A DNA stretch of 64,000 bases from JAFGVL01 sp963663245 (GCA_963663245.1 OY760143.1:1178001-1242000), one strand, 5' to 3'; shown: positions 26,351 to 33,578, counted from the stretch's first letter. The notes: generated by a model from the letters alone, not told the origin. A program made the numbers and translations.

Positions 26351-27124
26351 TTATGTTGAGGAATTTTCTAATTTTATAAGTTTCCAATTCCCATTAATTT
26401 TTTCAAAGGAGAATTTTACCCAAATGCCATTCTCAACTCCTCTATAGAATATATTTCGATACTTGTTTTTTAAATCTATATTCGAAAGTACTAATAATTT
26501 GTCGTTTAACTCAACTGCTTTTATATGTTTCCAGTCTTTTTGTAAAACAACTTCGTTTACTGTTTCATAATCATTTTCCGAATCAAGATAAGATTTAGGT
26601 AAAGGAAATGATATGTGATTAATTTGAAAAATTGAATCATTTGAGAACTTTGTCAAAAAATCAATAAATTCAAAATCAGGAACATTTCTAATTATTACAT
26701 TCTGAGTACAAGATAAAAACCATTTATTGTCATTCTTTATGAAGCTGTACTTTGTTGCTGATTTTCTTGATATATTTACAATAAACATTTCTATGCTTTT
26801 CCCTTCTACATCTTTCTCATATAATCTAATTGTGTCTGAGTTTAGAATAGGAATGTATTTATTTCCGGTGTAAAATGAAAGATGATTCCAGTCTTTAGAG
26901 TTTATAATTTTCTTAGTTTCGTGTTTAATTGGAAATGTGATTCTTGATTTTTGAAATTCTTTGTTCCACATAAACGTTTCAAAAAATTCCATAAAAGTAG
27001 AGTCTACTGATATTGTAGCTTTCATTTCGACAGAAGATTTTTCTTCTATTCTTGTTTCATTATTTTTTCCTGGATTACAAGAAATAAATAATACTGTCAA
27101 AATAATTAGATATACACGTCTCAT
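26351..27124 (-). CDS. Lipoprotein with two DUF4348-like modules (cassette gene)
   Basis: The 257-residue product has lipobox ISC. Two similar halves are visible: FMEFFETFMWNKEFQKSRIT then FPI, and later FIDFLTKFSNDSIFQINHIS then FPL, each followed by a WF or WKL strand end (NDNKWFLSC, INGNWKLIK). It is thus an internally duplicated version of the fold at 23785-24192. Function unknown. The stop is 12 bp from site I. Confidence 0.65.
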   Translation of the reverse strand: MRRVYLIILTVLFISCNPGKNNETRIEEKSSVEMKATISVDSTFMEFFETFMWNKEFQKSRITFPIKHETKKIINSKDWNHLSFYTGNKYIPILNSDTIRLYEKDVEGKSIEMFIVNISRKSATKYSFIKNDNKWFLSCTQNVIIRNVPDFEFIDFLTKFSNDSIFQINHISFPLPKSYLDSENDYETVNEVVLQKDWKHIKAVELNDKLLVLSNIDLKNKYRNIFYRGVENGIWVKFSFEKINGNWKLIKLENSST

Positions 27125-27142
27125 TGTCTTTCCTTTTATTGG

Positions 27143-27289
27143 CTGTAACGTTTGGCGCTATGGCATCGTGTGACGTCAGCCGTGAGGATGATGTCAGGCG
27201 ATGCGGACACCAAAGGTGTCCTCCGAAACACACACTGCACAACACACTGCCCGGAGGCTGTGGCGCATGTGCTATAGCGTTTGTTAGCG
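27143..27289 (-). repeat. attC-like site J (long type)
   Basis: The 147 bp site begins CTGTAACGTTTGGCGCTATG and ends GCTATAGCGTTTGTTAGCG. The stop codon of the protease gene lies inside its right end, so gene and site overlap by 6 bp. Confidence 0.82.
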
Positions 27290-28093
27290 TTTCGTTTTTT
27301 CTTTTTCAATTGTCGAGATAATGTGATCAACAGGTTCTACTTTTGTTAAACCAGTATTTTCTTCAAAAATTATTCTTGGATTACCTGTTTGTTTACTTAT
27401 AGCAATATCAGAATAAGGAATATAACTTTTAACTATACCGATTAAATCTGATTTATTGTTTGTTTTTGTTTTCCCAACACTAATAGCTTCAGGTTTAGAG
27501 ACTACAGGACCACCACTGTTTCCAGGAAACACAAAAGCATCAACTACAAAATCTTTACTTCGATTTTCGAATAGGTCTCTAATCCTAGAAATTACACCTC
27601 CTCTAACAAATACATGTTGTCTGTCTTCTGCCACAATCCCCATTGGAAAGCCTAATACAAAAACAGAATCTCCTTCAGTTGCTTCTATAGTGATTAAATC
27701 AGAAGATGTTGCTATGTTTTTATCGGATTGAAAAAAACTAAATTTCATACCTTCATCTTGTATTTTCTTAAAATCAAGTGCAATTACAGCAACATCTATA
27801 TCTGGATCTGGATTTCCTGTCCATAATAATTTTCCAGATGGATTTTTTAGATTTATGGAATAGTCTTTTGCAGATTGTCCAGTTTGAGGGTTAAATCTAA
27901 CAATTATACTATCTAGGCCATGTAACACATGCTTATTTGTGACCAAGTAAACATGATATTCATTTTTTTTATCTGCAGTTTCTTTTGTTAAATCTCCAAA
28001 AAGAAATCCAGTACCAATCCAACTCTTATCAGTTCCATTTAATGTTCCGATTGCAACTACGCAATCAATGTATTGTTGTGGTAATAATGCCAT
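27284..28093 (-). CDS. Trypsin-like serine protease, apparently cytosolic (cassette gene)
   Basis: The 269-residue product has the trypsin/HtrA-type triad: His55 in VTNKHVLHG, Asp100 in DIDVAVIALD and Ser193 in FPGNSGGPV. No PDZ domain follows. No signal peptide or lipobox is present; it starts MALLPQQYIDCVVAIG and goes straight into the fold. It should therefore be intracellular unless exported by another route. Stand-alone cytosolic trypsin-like proteases occur in conflict and defence systems, but no partner is visible. The stop overlaps site J; the start is 23 bp from site K. Confidence 0.85.
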   Translation of the reverse strand: MALLPQQYIDCVVAIGTLNGTDKSWIGTGFLFGDLTKETADKKNEYHVYLVTNKHVLHGLDSIIVRFNPQTGQSAKDYSINLKNPSGKLLWTGNPDPDIDVAVIALDFKKIQDEGMKFSFFQSDKNIATSSDLITIEATEGDSVFVLGFPMGIVAEDRQHVFVRGGVISRIRDLFENRSKDFVVDAFVFPGNSGGPVVSKPEAISVGKTKTNNKSDLIGIVKSYIPYSDIAISKQTGNPRIIFEENTGLTKVEPVDHIISTIEKEKTKR

Positions 28094-28116
28094 ATGTATA
28101 TGTTTTTAAAATGAAC

Positions 28117-28212
28117 GCTAACGTTTGGGCTATGGCATCGTGGGGCGTCGATTGAAAAGAGACGTCAAACGAGGTCAGTGCCCAGCCCTATGTGCGATAG
28201 CCTTTGTTGTGT
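28117..28212 (-). repeat. attC-like site K (short type)
   Basis: The 96 bp site is identical to F and L in its core. The right end reads GTTGTGT instead of GTTAG. Confidence 0.82.
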
Positions 28213-28223
28213 GCTGTTTTTTT

Positions 28224-28649
28224 TTAATTTGTTCTAGTTACAAGAAATGGTTTGTCATTTCCGTCTTTATTTTCAGGATTTAGCTCAACTTTAAATTTAT
28301 TTATTCTGGTTTCACTTAAGTCCTTTATTCCATATGAGGAACCTGTTTTATTTGTATATGTGTTTATCGAGTCAGAGTAACTTTCTACACGAATTGTTAT
28401 AACAGGAGGACCAGGATCAAACATGCCAATTGTATATTCTAAATCTAAGGTAAATGTCTCAGAAGTTTTATATGGATCTATAGATATTGTTGTATAATCG
28501 TTCTGAAGACCACCAAACTTTAGAACATTAATTTTATAGGCAGTCAAGTTTGTAACCTCACATTCACAACTTCTATCGCCCTGACAAGAATATTGTAAGA
28601 GGATAAGTGGTATGGAGAATAATATGATGATTATTTTGTGTATTTTCAT
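28224..28649 (-). CDS. Small lipoprotein of unknown function (cassette gene)
   Basis: The 141-residue product has lipobox YSC followed by QGDRSCECEV. The mature domain is beta-rich (TISIDPYKTSETFTLDLEY, VITIRVES). No family recognised. The stop is 11 bp from site K and the start 35 bp from site L. Confidence 0.65.
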   Translation of the reverse strand: MKIHKIIIILFSIPLILLQYSCQGDRSCECEVTNLTAYKINVLKFGGLQNDYTTISIDPYKTSETFTLDLEYTIGMFDPGPPVITIRVESYSDSINTYTNKTGSSYGIKDLSETRINKFKVELNPENKDGNDKPFLVTRTN

Positions 28650-28684
28650 TTTGGTTTATAAAGTACGCGTTTCTTAAAATTGCA

Positions 28685-28780
28685 CACAACGTTTGGGCTA
28701 TGGCATCGTGGGGCGTCGATTGAAAAGAGACGTCAAACGAGGTCAGTGCCCAGCCCTATGTGCGATAGCCTTTGTTAGGC
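28685..28780 (-). repeat. attC-like site L (short type)
   Basis: The 96 bp site begins CACAACGTTTGGGCTATGGC and ends GATAGCCTTTGTTAGGC, with the core identical to F and K. Confidence 0.82.
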
Positions 28781-28784
28781 AATG

Positions 28785-29588
28785 TTATTGTTTTGTGAGA
28801 TAATAAACGATAAATCCTGCAAATAAACTAACTATTAAGGCTATGAGAATTCCCCAAATAACTTTTCCTCTAATGTTACAATGTTTGTCATATCTTTTAA
28901 TCTCTTTTCCGTAATAGAATATATTTCTTGGATATGCAAAGTCAAGAAATTCAAAACATGTTAATGAAAATACTGTGATTATAATCGTTCCAATTGCAAG
29001 ATACCAAAGACTTTTAGTATCAATATTCATTTGGCTCTTTTCTATTAAGAAATTCAATTTTGTTGATACAGATTCACTTTTTATTATTTTCTCAATGTTT
29101 TCTTTAGGAACATTATTTCTTAATGAAGTAAATGTGAAAACCATAAAGAAAATCATGAATAAAGGTAAAATATATCTGTCAAATTTAATTTTTTTAAATT
29201 CAAAGCCTCTATATCTTAACACTTCAGTTTGTAGATATTCTTTAATGTCAGAAAATAATAGATATGCAAAGTCTTTTTCAATAGATTCAATGCTTAAGAA
29301 GGTGTTTTCACTTTTATCAAATGCTAACTCCAAACTGATGGTGTCATTTTCAATGCTTAATTCTAATCTTCTAATTAAGTTTCTTTTTGAGTTTTCCTCA
29401 CGAATTATTTCATTATAATCTTTTGTTTCAAAAAGCATTGAATCACTACGGATTATTTTATACTTTAATTCAGTAGGTAAGATGTCTTTTTCTTTTAACC
29501 TTTTATTTATAATATCAGTTAATTTAATGAGATTCTCTTCATTTAGGAAGAAACCATTTTTGAAATAATGATCAATGTAAGCTTTCAT
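28785..29588 (-). CDS. Membrane protein with N-terminal soluble domain (cassette gene)
   Basis: The 267-residue product has about 145 soluble, mixed-charge residues, then three predicted spans (YILPLFMIFFMVFTFTSL, WYLAIGTIIITVFSLTCF, VIWGILIALIVSLFAGFIVY). No known domain was recognised. The soluble part lacks a signal peptide and so is likely cytosolic. The stop is 4 bp from site L; the start is 29 bp from site M. Confidence 0.65.
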   Translation of the reverse strand: MKAYIDHYFKNGFFLNEENLIKLTDIINKRLKEKDILPTELKYKIIRSDSMLFETKDYNEIIREENSKRNLIRRLELSIENDTISLELAFDKSENTFLSIESIEKDFAYLLFSDIKEYLQTEVLRYRGFEFKKIKFDRYILPLFMIFFMVFTFTSLRNNVPKENIEKIIKSESVSTKLNFLIEKSQMNIDTKSLWYLAIGTIIITVFSLTCFEFLDFAYPRNIFYYGKEIKRYDKHCNIRGKVIWGILIALIVSLFAGFIVYYLTKQ

Positions 29589-29617
29589 TTGATTGCGTGT
29601 TTAACTTTTATAATATT

Positions 29618-29719
29618 GCCTAACGGTTGGCGGTATGGCATCGTGGGGCGTCGACCTGAAAGGCGACGTCAAACGAGGTCAGCCCGCTGCGCCCCAATGT
29701 GCGATACCGCTTGTTAGCC
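29618..29719 (-). repeat. attC-like site M (short type)
   Basis: The 102 bp site begins GCCTAACGGTTGGCGGTATG and ends GATACCGCTTGTTAGCC. It has the CGTCGACCT/AGGCGACG hairpin and a GGGGCG/CGCCCC stem shared with site E. Confidence 0.83.
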
Positions 29720-30127
29720 ATAGGTTGTTTTTTCAGCCGAAAAAAAGCTGATGTTAATTATTACTACTTTAAAGATGCAATTTTAGACAAGAGTTGCACT
29801 TTAAACTTATTTATTTTGATTCCTAAATAGAAAGTTATTATTCCCATTTTTACTAAAATGGTTTATTTCACTACGGTCAGTTTGTAAACGCAAATAATTT
29901 TCAAAGGAGCGATGTTGAAACATTTTCATTCATTAAACCGCAAAATAAAGGAGGAAAAACCAACCTTCATATTTTCCTTAAAATTTTTTTTCTTTTTCAT
30001 TTCAAAAAAGGTTTCGTTTGGTGGCGGAGCTTTAAATTTTTTTTCATTCAATTTTTGAAGCAAATTCCTTCTTTTTCTAGTTGCTAGTTAGAAAAAAAAC
30101 CTCTGTTTTTCTTCTCCCACAACTTAT
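29720..30127 (-). other. Cassette without a convincing gene
   Basis: These 408 bp between sites M and N have no long reading frame on either strand. The only candidate is a 40-codon minus-strand frame at 29807-29929 (MKMFQHRSFENYLRLQTDRS at the start), which I consider weak. Bases 29751-29785 resemble 24991-25025 in another cassette. The segment may be a decayed cassette, or may carry an RNA or a promoter. Confidence 0.5.
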
Positions 30128-30274
30128 GGCTAACGGTTGGCGGTATGGCATCGTGTGACATCAGCCGCTAGGCTAGATGTCGCCCGATGAGACACCGGAG
30201 GTGTCCCCCGATGAAAATATTACACAACGCACTGCCCGTAGGCTGTGGCGCATGTGCGATACCGTTTGTTACCA
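30128..30274 (-). repeat. attC-like site N (long type)
   Basis: The 147 bp site begins GGCTAACGGTTGGCGGTATG and ends GATACCGTTTGTTACCA. All three loop hairpins are visible: GACATCAGCC/GGCTAGATGTC, GACACC/GGTGTC and CACTGCC/GGCTGTG. Confidence 0.84.
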
Positions 30275-30293
30275 GCTGTTATTTATTTTATAG

Positions 30294-31094
30294 TTAGAAG
30301 AATTCATTAATTATGCTAACAGATTCTTCATAATATTTTTTGTAATTTTCTGGGGAGTTTTGCTTTAGTGTAAGATTTACCCTCGAATGTTCAGATTCAT
30401 CAAGTTCATATTCTTTAATTCCAAATCTCTGAACAATATTCTCAATTTTGTCTATTCCCCATATATCAATTGCATTACCATCGTCGTCAAGTGCAATACT
30501 GTGAGCATATCCTAGTTTACTTCTACTGAATTGTAAAGTGTATTCTTTTGCAATTATTCCAATAGCTTTATAACCTTTTAAATTTTTAAGAGCTTCAGCA
30601 AATGGATTGCACAATCCAAAAGTATATCTAGCTCCAATGTGTGCTGGAACTTTTGGTTCAACTCTTTTTGGAATATCATTTAAGAAACTCAAATTTTCAT
30701 TTATAAATTTTTGTGCTTCAAGTATTCTTGTTTCGCTCGGTTTAATTCTTAATGGGAGATTTAGTAGCTCTTCTTCGCTGTAACATTTCGTTGCAACGCC
30801 ACCTGACGAATTGATTCTTCTCTTTTTTATAAGTGGTTGTATTATATTATTAGAAAAACTATTTATAGTTTGTTTTCCTCTGAAATCATAAATATGATTT
30901 GAGTTATTACCTACATAAACTCTTAATGGTTTCATTTCATTCTCTGATTCTGAACCATCTTTATATGTCCACCATTCTACGTGAAGAATCCAGTTTGTTA
31001 TTCTGGCTAAAGCAATAGCAAAATTTACCCCATCACATGCTTCCCAATTTTGCACTAAATATTCAGGGAATCTTTTATCTATTTTCTTCTTCAT
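30294..31094 (-). CDS. Protein with duplicated papain-like modules (cassette gene)
   Basis: The 266-residue product has no signal or membrane segment. Two similar modules are visible. Module 1 has C20-DGVNFAIALARI and ends RVYVGNNSNHIYDFRG. Module 2 has C162-NPFAEALKNLKGY and ends AHSIALDDDGNAIDIWG. The order Cys, FAxAL helix, His, then D-x-x-G resembles papain- or transglutaminase-like folds seen in effectors and immunity-linked proteins. Module 2 has Cys162, His198 and Asp210 in place; module 1 has Arg58 where His is expected and may be inactive. The assignment is from pattern only. Confidence 0.5.
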   Translation of the reverse strand: MKKKIDKRFPEYLVQNWEACDGVNFAIALARITNWILHVEWWTYKDGSESENEMKPLRVYVGNNSNHIYDFRGKQTINSFSNNIIQPLIKKRRINSSGGVATKCYSEEELLNLPLRIKPSETRILEAQKFINENLSFLNDIPKRVEPKVPAHIGARYTFGLCNPFAEALKNLKGYKAIGIIAKEYTLQFSRSKLGYAHSIALDDDGNAIDIWGIDKIENIVQRFGIKEYELDESEHSRVNLTLKQNSPENYKKYYEESVSIINEFF

Positions 31095-31137
31095 AGTTGA
31101 AATTCACAGGTTAAATTTATCCGCTTCTATAATTGCT

Positions 31138-31283
31138 GGTAACGGTTGGCGGTATGGCATCGTGTGACATCAGCCGTGAGGATGATTGTCGGACGATGGG
31201 ACACCGCAGGTGTCCACCGATGAAAATATTGCACAACGCACTGCCCGAAGGCTGTGGCGCATGTGCGATACCGTTTGTTAGCC
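31138..31283 (-). repeat. attC-like site O (long type, first in the array)
   Basis: The 146 bp site begins GGTAACGGTTGGCGGTATGG and ends GATACCGTTTGTTAGCC. It overlaps the stop of the first cassette gene by a few bases and is the site closest to the recombinase. Confidence 0.84.
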
Positions 31284-31967
31284 ACCGTATTTTATTAATT
31301 TAATGTTCTCTTTGTATTTTATTGAGTTTTTTTCTTTATATTTTTTGTCAAGAATAATAGTGTCATTAATTATTTTTTTTATTTTCCATTCTTCGTTTTT
31401 ATCTGTAATAGTAATAACTCCAAATTTTTCATTTATTGAATATCTGTTTTCAGATAAATCACATGGGGTAAGTATAATAATTTGATTGTTGTTTATTTCA
31501 ACATGAGGGATTTGAAAGTAATCTTCAATTAAATTGCAAGGAGCTGGTGGAGGAGGATTAATCGTATCTAAATAACATAAATCTTCTTCAGCTATCCAAT
31601 TGCCAATTAGTTCATTCTTGTTGATTTTATTTGATGTAATTTTATTTAAGTGGATTTCTTTTCCGTTTTTTATATCTTCAAATATTAAAATGTTTTTTTC
31701 TTTCTTTTTAAACAGAAAATCATTTCCAGATAGGTGAAAAACTAATGAGTCATTTTGTTTAATAATTTCCCAATTTTCATAAATGAAGTAATTCCAAGAA
31801 TATGATTTTATTTTTTCTTTTTCAAATTCAACTTCCATTGAATCATTTGGATTCGAAGAAATAATAAAACTATTCCCGATTATTTCCTTATCTAATTCTT
31901 CTTTACTCATTTTTGAGCATCCGAATATAGATAAAATCATTATTATATATAAAAACGTCTTTGTCAT
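31278..31967 (-). CDS. Lipoprotein of unknown function (first cassette gene)
   Basis: I place the start at ATG 31967, giving a 229-residue product with signal peptide MTKTFLYIIMILSIFGC and lipobox; the longer frame to 32021 crosses the putative attI region. The mature part has two beta-rich halves (EVEFEKEKIKSYSWNYFIYE, and ELIGNWIAEEDLCYLDT onwards) reminiscent of lipocalin-like folds. No family assigned. A CCTATAAACTAGTTAGCC segment (minus sense) lies just upstream. Confidence 0.65.
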   Translation of the reverse strand: MTKTFLYIIMILSIFGCSKMSKEELDKEIIGNSFIISSNPNDSMEVEFEKEKIKSYSWNYFIYENWEIIKQNDSLVFHLSGNDFLFKKKEKNILIFEDIKNGKEIHLNKITSNKINKNELIGNWIAEEDLCYLDTINPPPPAPCNLIEDYFQIPHVEINNNQIIILTPCDLSENRYSINEKFGVITITDKNEEWKIKKIINDTIILDKKYKEKNSIKYKENIKLIKYGG

Positions 31968-31973
31968 AATATG

Positions 31974-32054
31974 GTGGCTAACTAGTTTATAGGTGTCATA
32001 AAAGTACATAATACATCCCAATAGGGGTCGGTATGTGTACCTTTGTTATATTAT
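31974..32054 (-). other. Candidate attI-like junction between recombinase and first cassette
   Basis: On the minus strand this 80 bp stretch runs from ATAACAAAGGTACACATACC to CTAGTTAGCC. The left part resembles one arm of the short sites (TAACAAAGGCTATCGCACAT), and it ends in the GTTAGCC core seen at cassette joints. It lies where an integron attI would be: between the recombinase stop at 32173 and the first cassette start. Confidence 0.4.
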
Positions 32055-32172
32055 ATATTTTCAAAGATAAAGTATTTTTTGAAAAACATACGATTTGGAT
32101 TTTTTTATTTTGAATCTTTGTTAGAATTTTTCTTGTTGAAATTTTTAACTTTTTTAATATGCTATGTGTTAA

Positions 32173-33507
32173 TTATAAATCATCAAACGGACTTTTTATT
32201 TGTTGAATATTTTTAGTGCTTACATGTGTGTAAATTTCCGTGGTTTTTGAACTGCTATGTCCTAACAGTTCTTGTATGTAACGTATGTCTGTTCCGTTTT
32301 CAAGCAAATGTGTTGCATAACTGTGACGGAGCCAATGCAATGTTACAGGTTTATTAATTTTGGCTTCTGTACATGCTTTCTTTAATATTTTTGATAAGCT
32401 TTCTGCACTATACTGCACACTGTTATTTTGTCCTTCAAATAACCATACTTTTGGTTGATAGGTTTTGAAATATGCTCTTAACATCTCAATTGTTTTTTCT
32501 GATATGGGAACTATTCTGTCTTTTTTTCCTTTCCCTTGTTTAATAATAACTAAACCTCGCTTGCTTTCAATATGACTTGCTTTTAGATTAAGTAATTCAC
32601 TCCGCCTTAACCCACAGGCATATATCAAACTTAACATAGCCTTGTGCTTTTGGTTTTTAATAGCATCTAATATCCCTTTTACCTCCTCTTTACTCAATAC
32701 ATTGGGTAATCGCTTTTGTGCTTTTGGCCGATGAAACTGTTCTACATCAAAATTAGCATTTACTATTTCTCTAAAAAATATTTTGGAAGCACTTACTGTA
32801 TGGTTTTGAATAGCATAGCTTAGATTATTGGGTATAATATACCCGTGTACATAATTAACTAAGTCTTGTGCATTAATATCTTCATGCTTTTTGGGTAGGC
32901 TGTATGCAAAGAATTTTTGTAAACTATCTATATAGCTACTAATTGTACTGTCGCTATACCTTTTGTGTTGCATCCAAATACGCAATTCGTTAAGAGCTTC
33001 GATACTTTTTGGGTAAACTTTTTTTGTGGTTAATTTTTTAGCTATTTTAATTTTATCTGGAACAATAGGCATTTCTTTTTTTCTATATTCAATAGAGGCT
33101 ATTCTATTTTTAAAGTGATGTTTAATTTGATCTATATTATCTTTGTAATTGGGAATAATCCAAAGAAATCTGTGTTTTTGCCATCTTGCATAATCAAAAC
33201 TTCGAATGAATTTTATATCGTATTCATTTTTTGGTGCTTTTAGTTCGATGCGCTTTCCTATCACTTCTATTGTGACTTCTTTTTTTATTCTATCATTAGA
33301 ATTAAATATATCTACTATTGTTATATCACTAAAAATAAGCTTTAGCTCTTTAATTGTTTTTTTAGAATAGGGGAGGTGCCATGATTTTAAACTCATGCTC
33401 CAACGACTACCCTCAATTGTTTTTATTTGTTTAATGCGTTCTATGTTATAGGGAAAATCCACTCTTATTCGTTCCTCATTTTTGTAAATTATTCTTTTTG
33501 CTTCCAT
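32173..33507 (-). CDS. Tyrosine recombinase with tryptophan-rich N-terminal extension (putative cassette integrase)
   Basis: The 444-residue product has a C-terminal catalytic domain (about 268-444) with all expected residues: Arg301 (CGLRRSE), Lys326 (GKGKKDR), His391 and Arg394 (HWLRHSYATH), His417 (LLGHSSSKTT) and Tyr426 (IYTHVS). A SAM-like core-binding domain spans about 165-255. The protein ends SPFDDL, similar to the SPLDAL segment of IntI1. The 65 residues between Lys326 and His391 leave no room for the extra domain of canonical IntI. The first 140 residues hold two similar units (RWSMSLKSWHLPYSKKTIKE and RWQKHRFLWIIPNYKDNIDQ) like HARP-type modules. It precedes the cassettes and is read in the same direction as they are. 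Confidence 0.9.
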   Translation of the reverse strand: MEAKRIIYKNEERIRVDFPYNIERIKQIKTIEGSRWSMSLKSWHLPYSKKTIKELKLIFSDITIVDIFNSNDRIKKEVTIEVIGKRIELKAPKNEYDIKFIRSFDYARWQKHRFLWIIPNYKDNIDQIKHHFKNRIASIEYRKKEMPIVPDKIKIAKKLTTKKVYPKSIEALNELRIWMQHKRYSDSTISSYIDSLQKFFAYSLPKKHEDINAQDLVNYVHGYIIPNNLSYAIQNHTVSASKIFFREIVNANFDVEQFHRPKAQKRLPNVLSKEEVKGILDAIKNQKHKAMLSLIYACGLRRSELLNLKASHIESKRGLVIIKQGKGKKDRIVPISEKTIEMLRAYFKTYQPKVWLFEGQNNSVQYSAESLSKILKKACTEAKINKPVTLHWLRHSYATHLLENGTDIRYIQELLGHSSSKTTEIYTHVSTKNIQQIKSPFDDL

Positions 33508-33578
33508 AAAGTTTATTTTTAAAATACTAAAAAATATAATTTGTGCAATAATACGATAATTATTGAGAAAGGAAAAGA

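Noticed and set aside
27124..27330. Short frames on both strands across site J
   Set aside because: They fall inside the palindromic site and mirror each other, as expected for an inverted repeat.
28975..29418. Plus-strand frame of 147 codons
   Set aside because: It is antisense to the cassette membrane protein, in AT-rich sequence, with no start context or family features; all real array genes run the other way.
29807..29929. 40-codon gene in the cassette between sites M and N
   Set aside because: It is too short, with no signal, family or conserved feature visible; noted only as a weak possibility.
22899..31283. CRISPR array
   Set aside because: The repeats are spaced irregularly by whole genes, are 96-147 bp long and palindromic, and no cas genes are present.
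22899..31283. REP/BIME or MITE family unrelated to recombination
   Set aside because: The sites are fixed to gene 3' ends in one orientation and end in AAC/GTT joints next to a recombinase, which a scattered MITE would not explain. This is not fully excluded without genome-wide counts.
32173..33507. Prophage or ICE integrase
   Set aside because: No phage structural, relaxase, mobilisation or replication genes are nearby, and no tRNA attachment site is adjacent.
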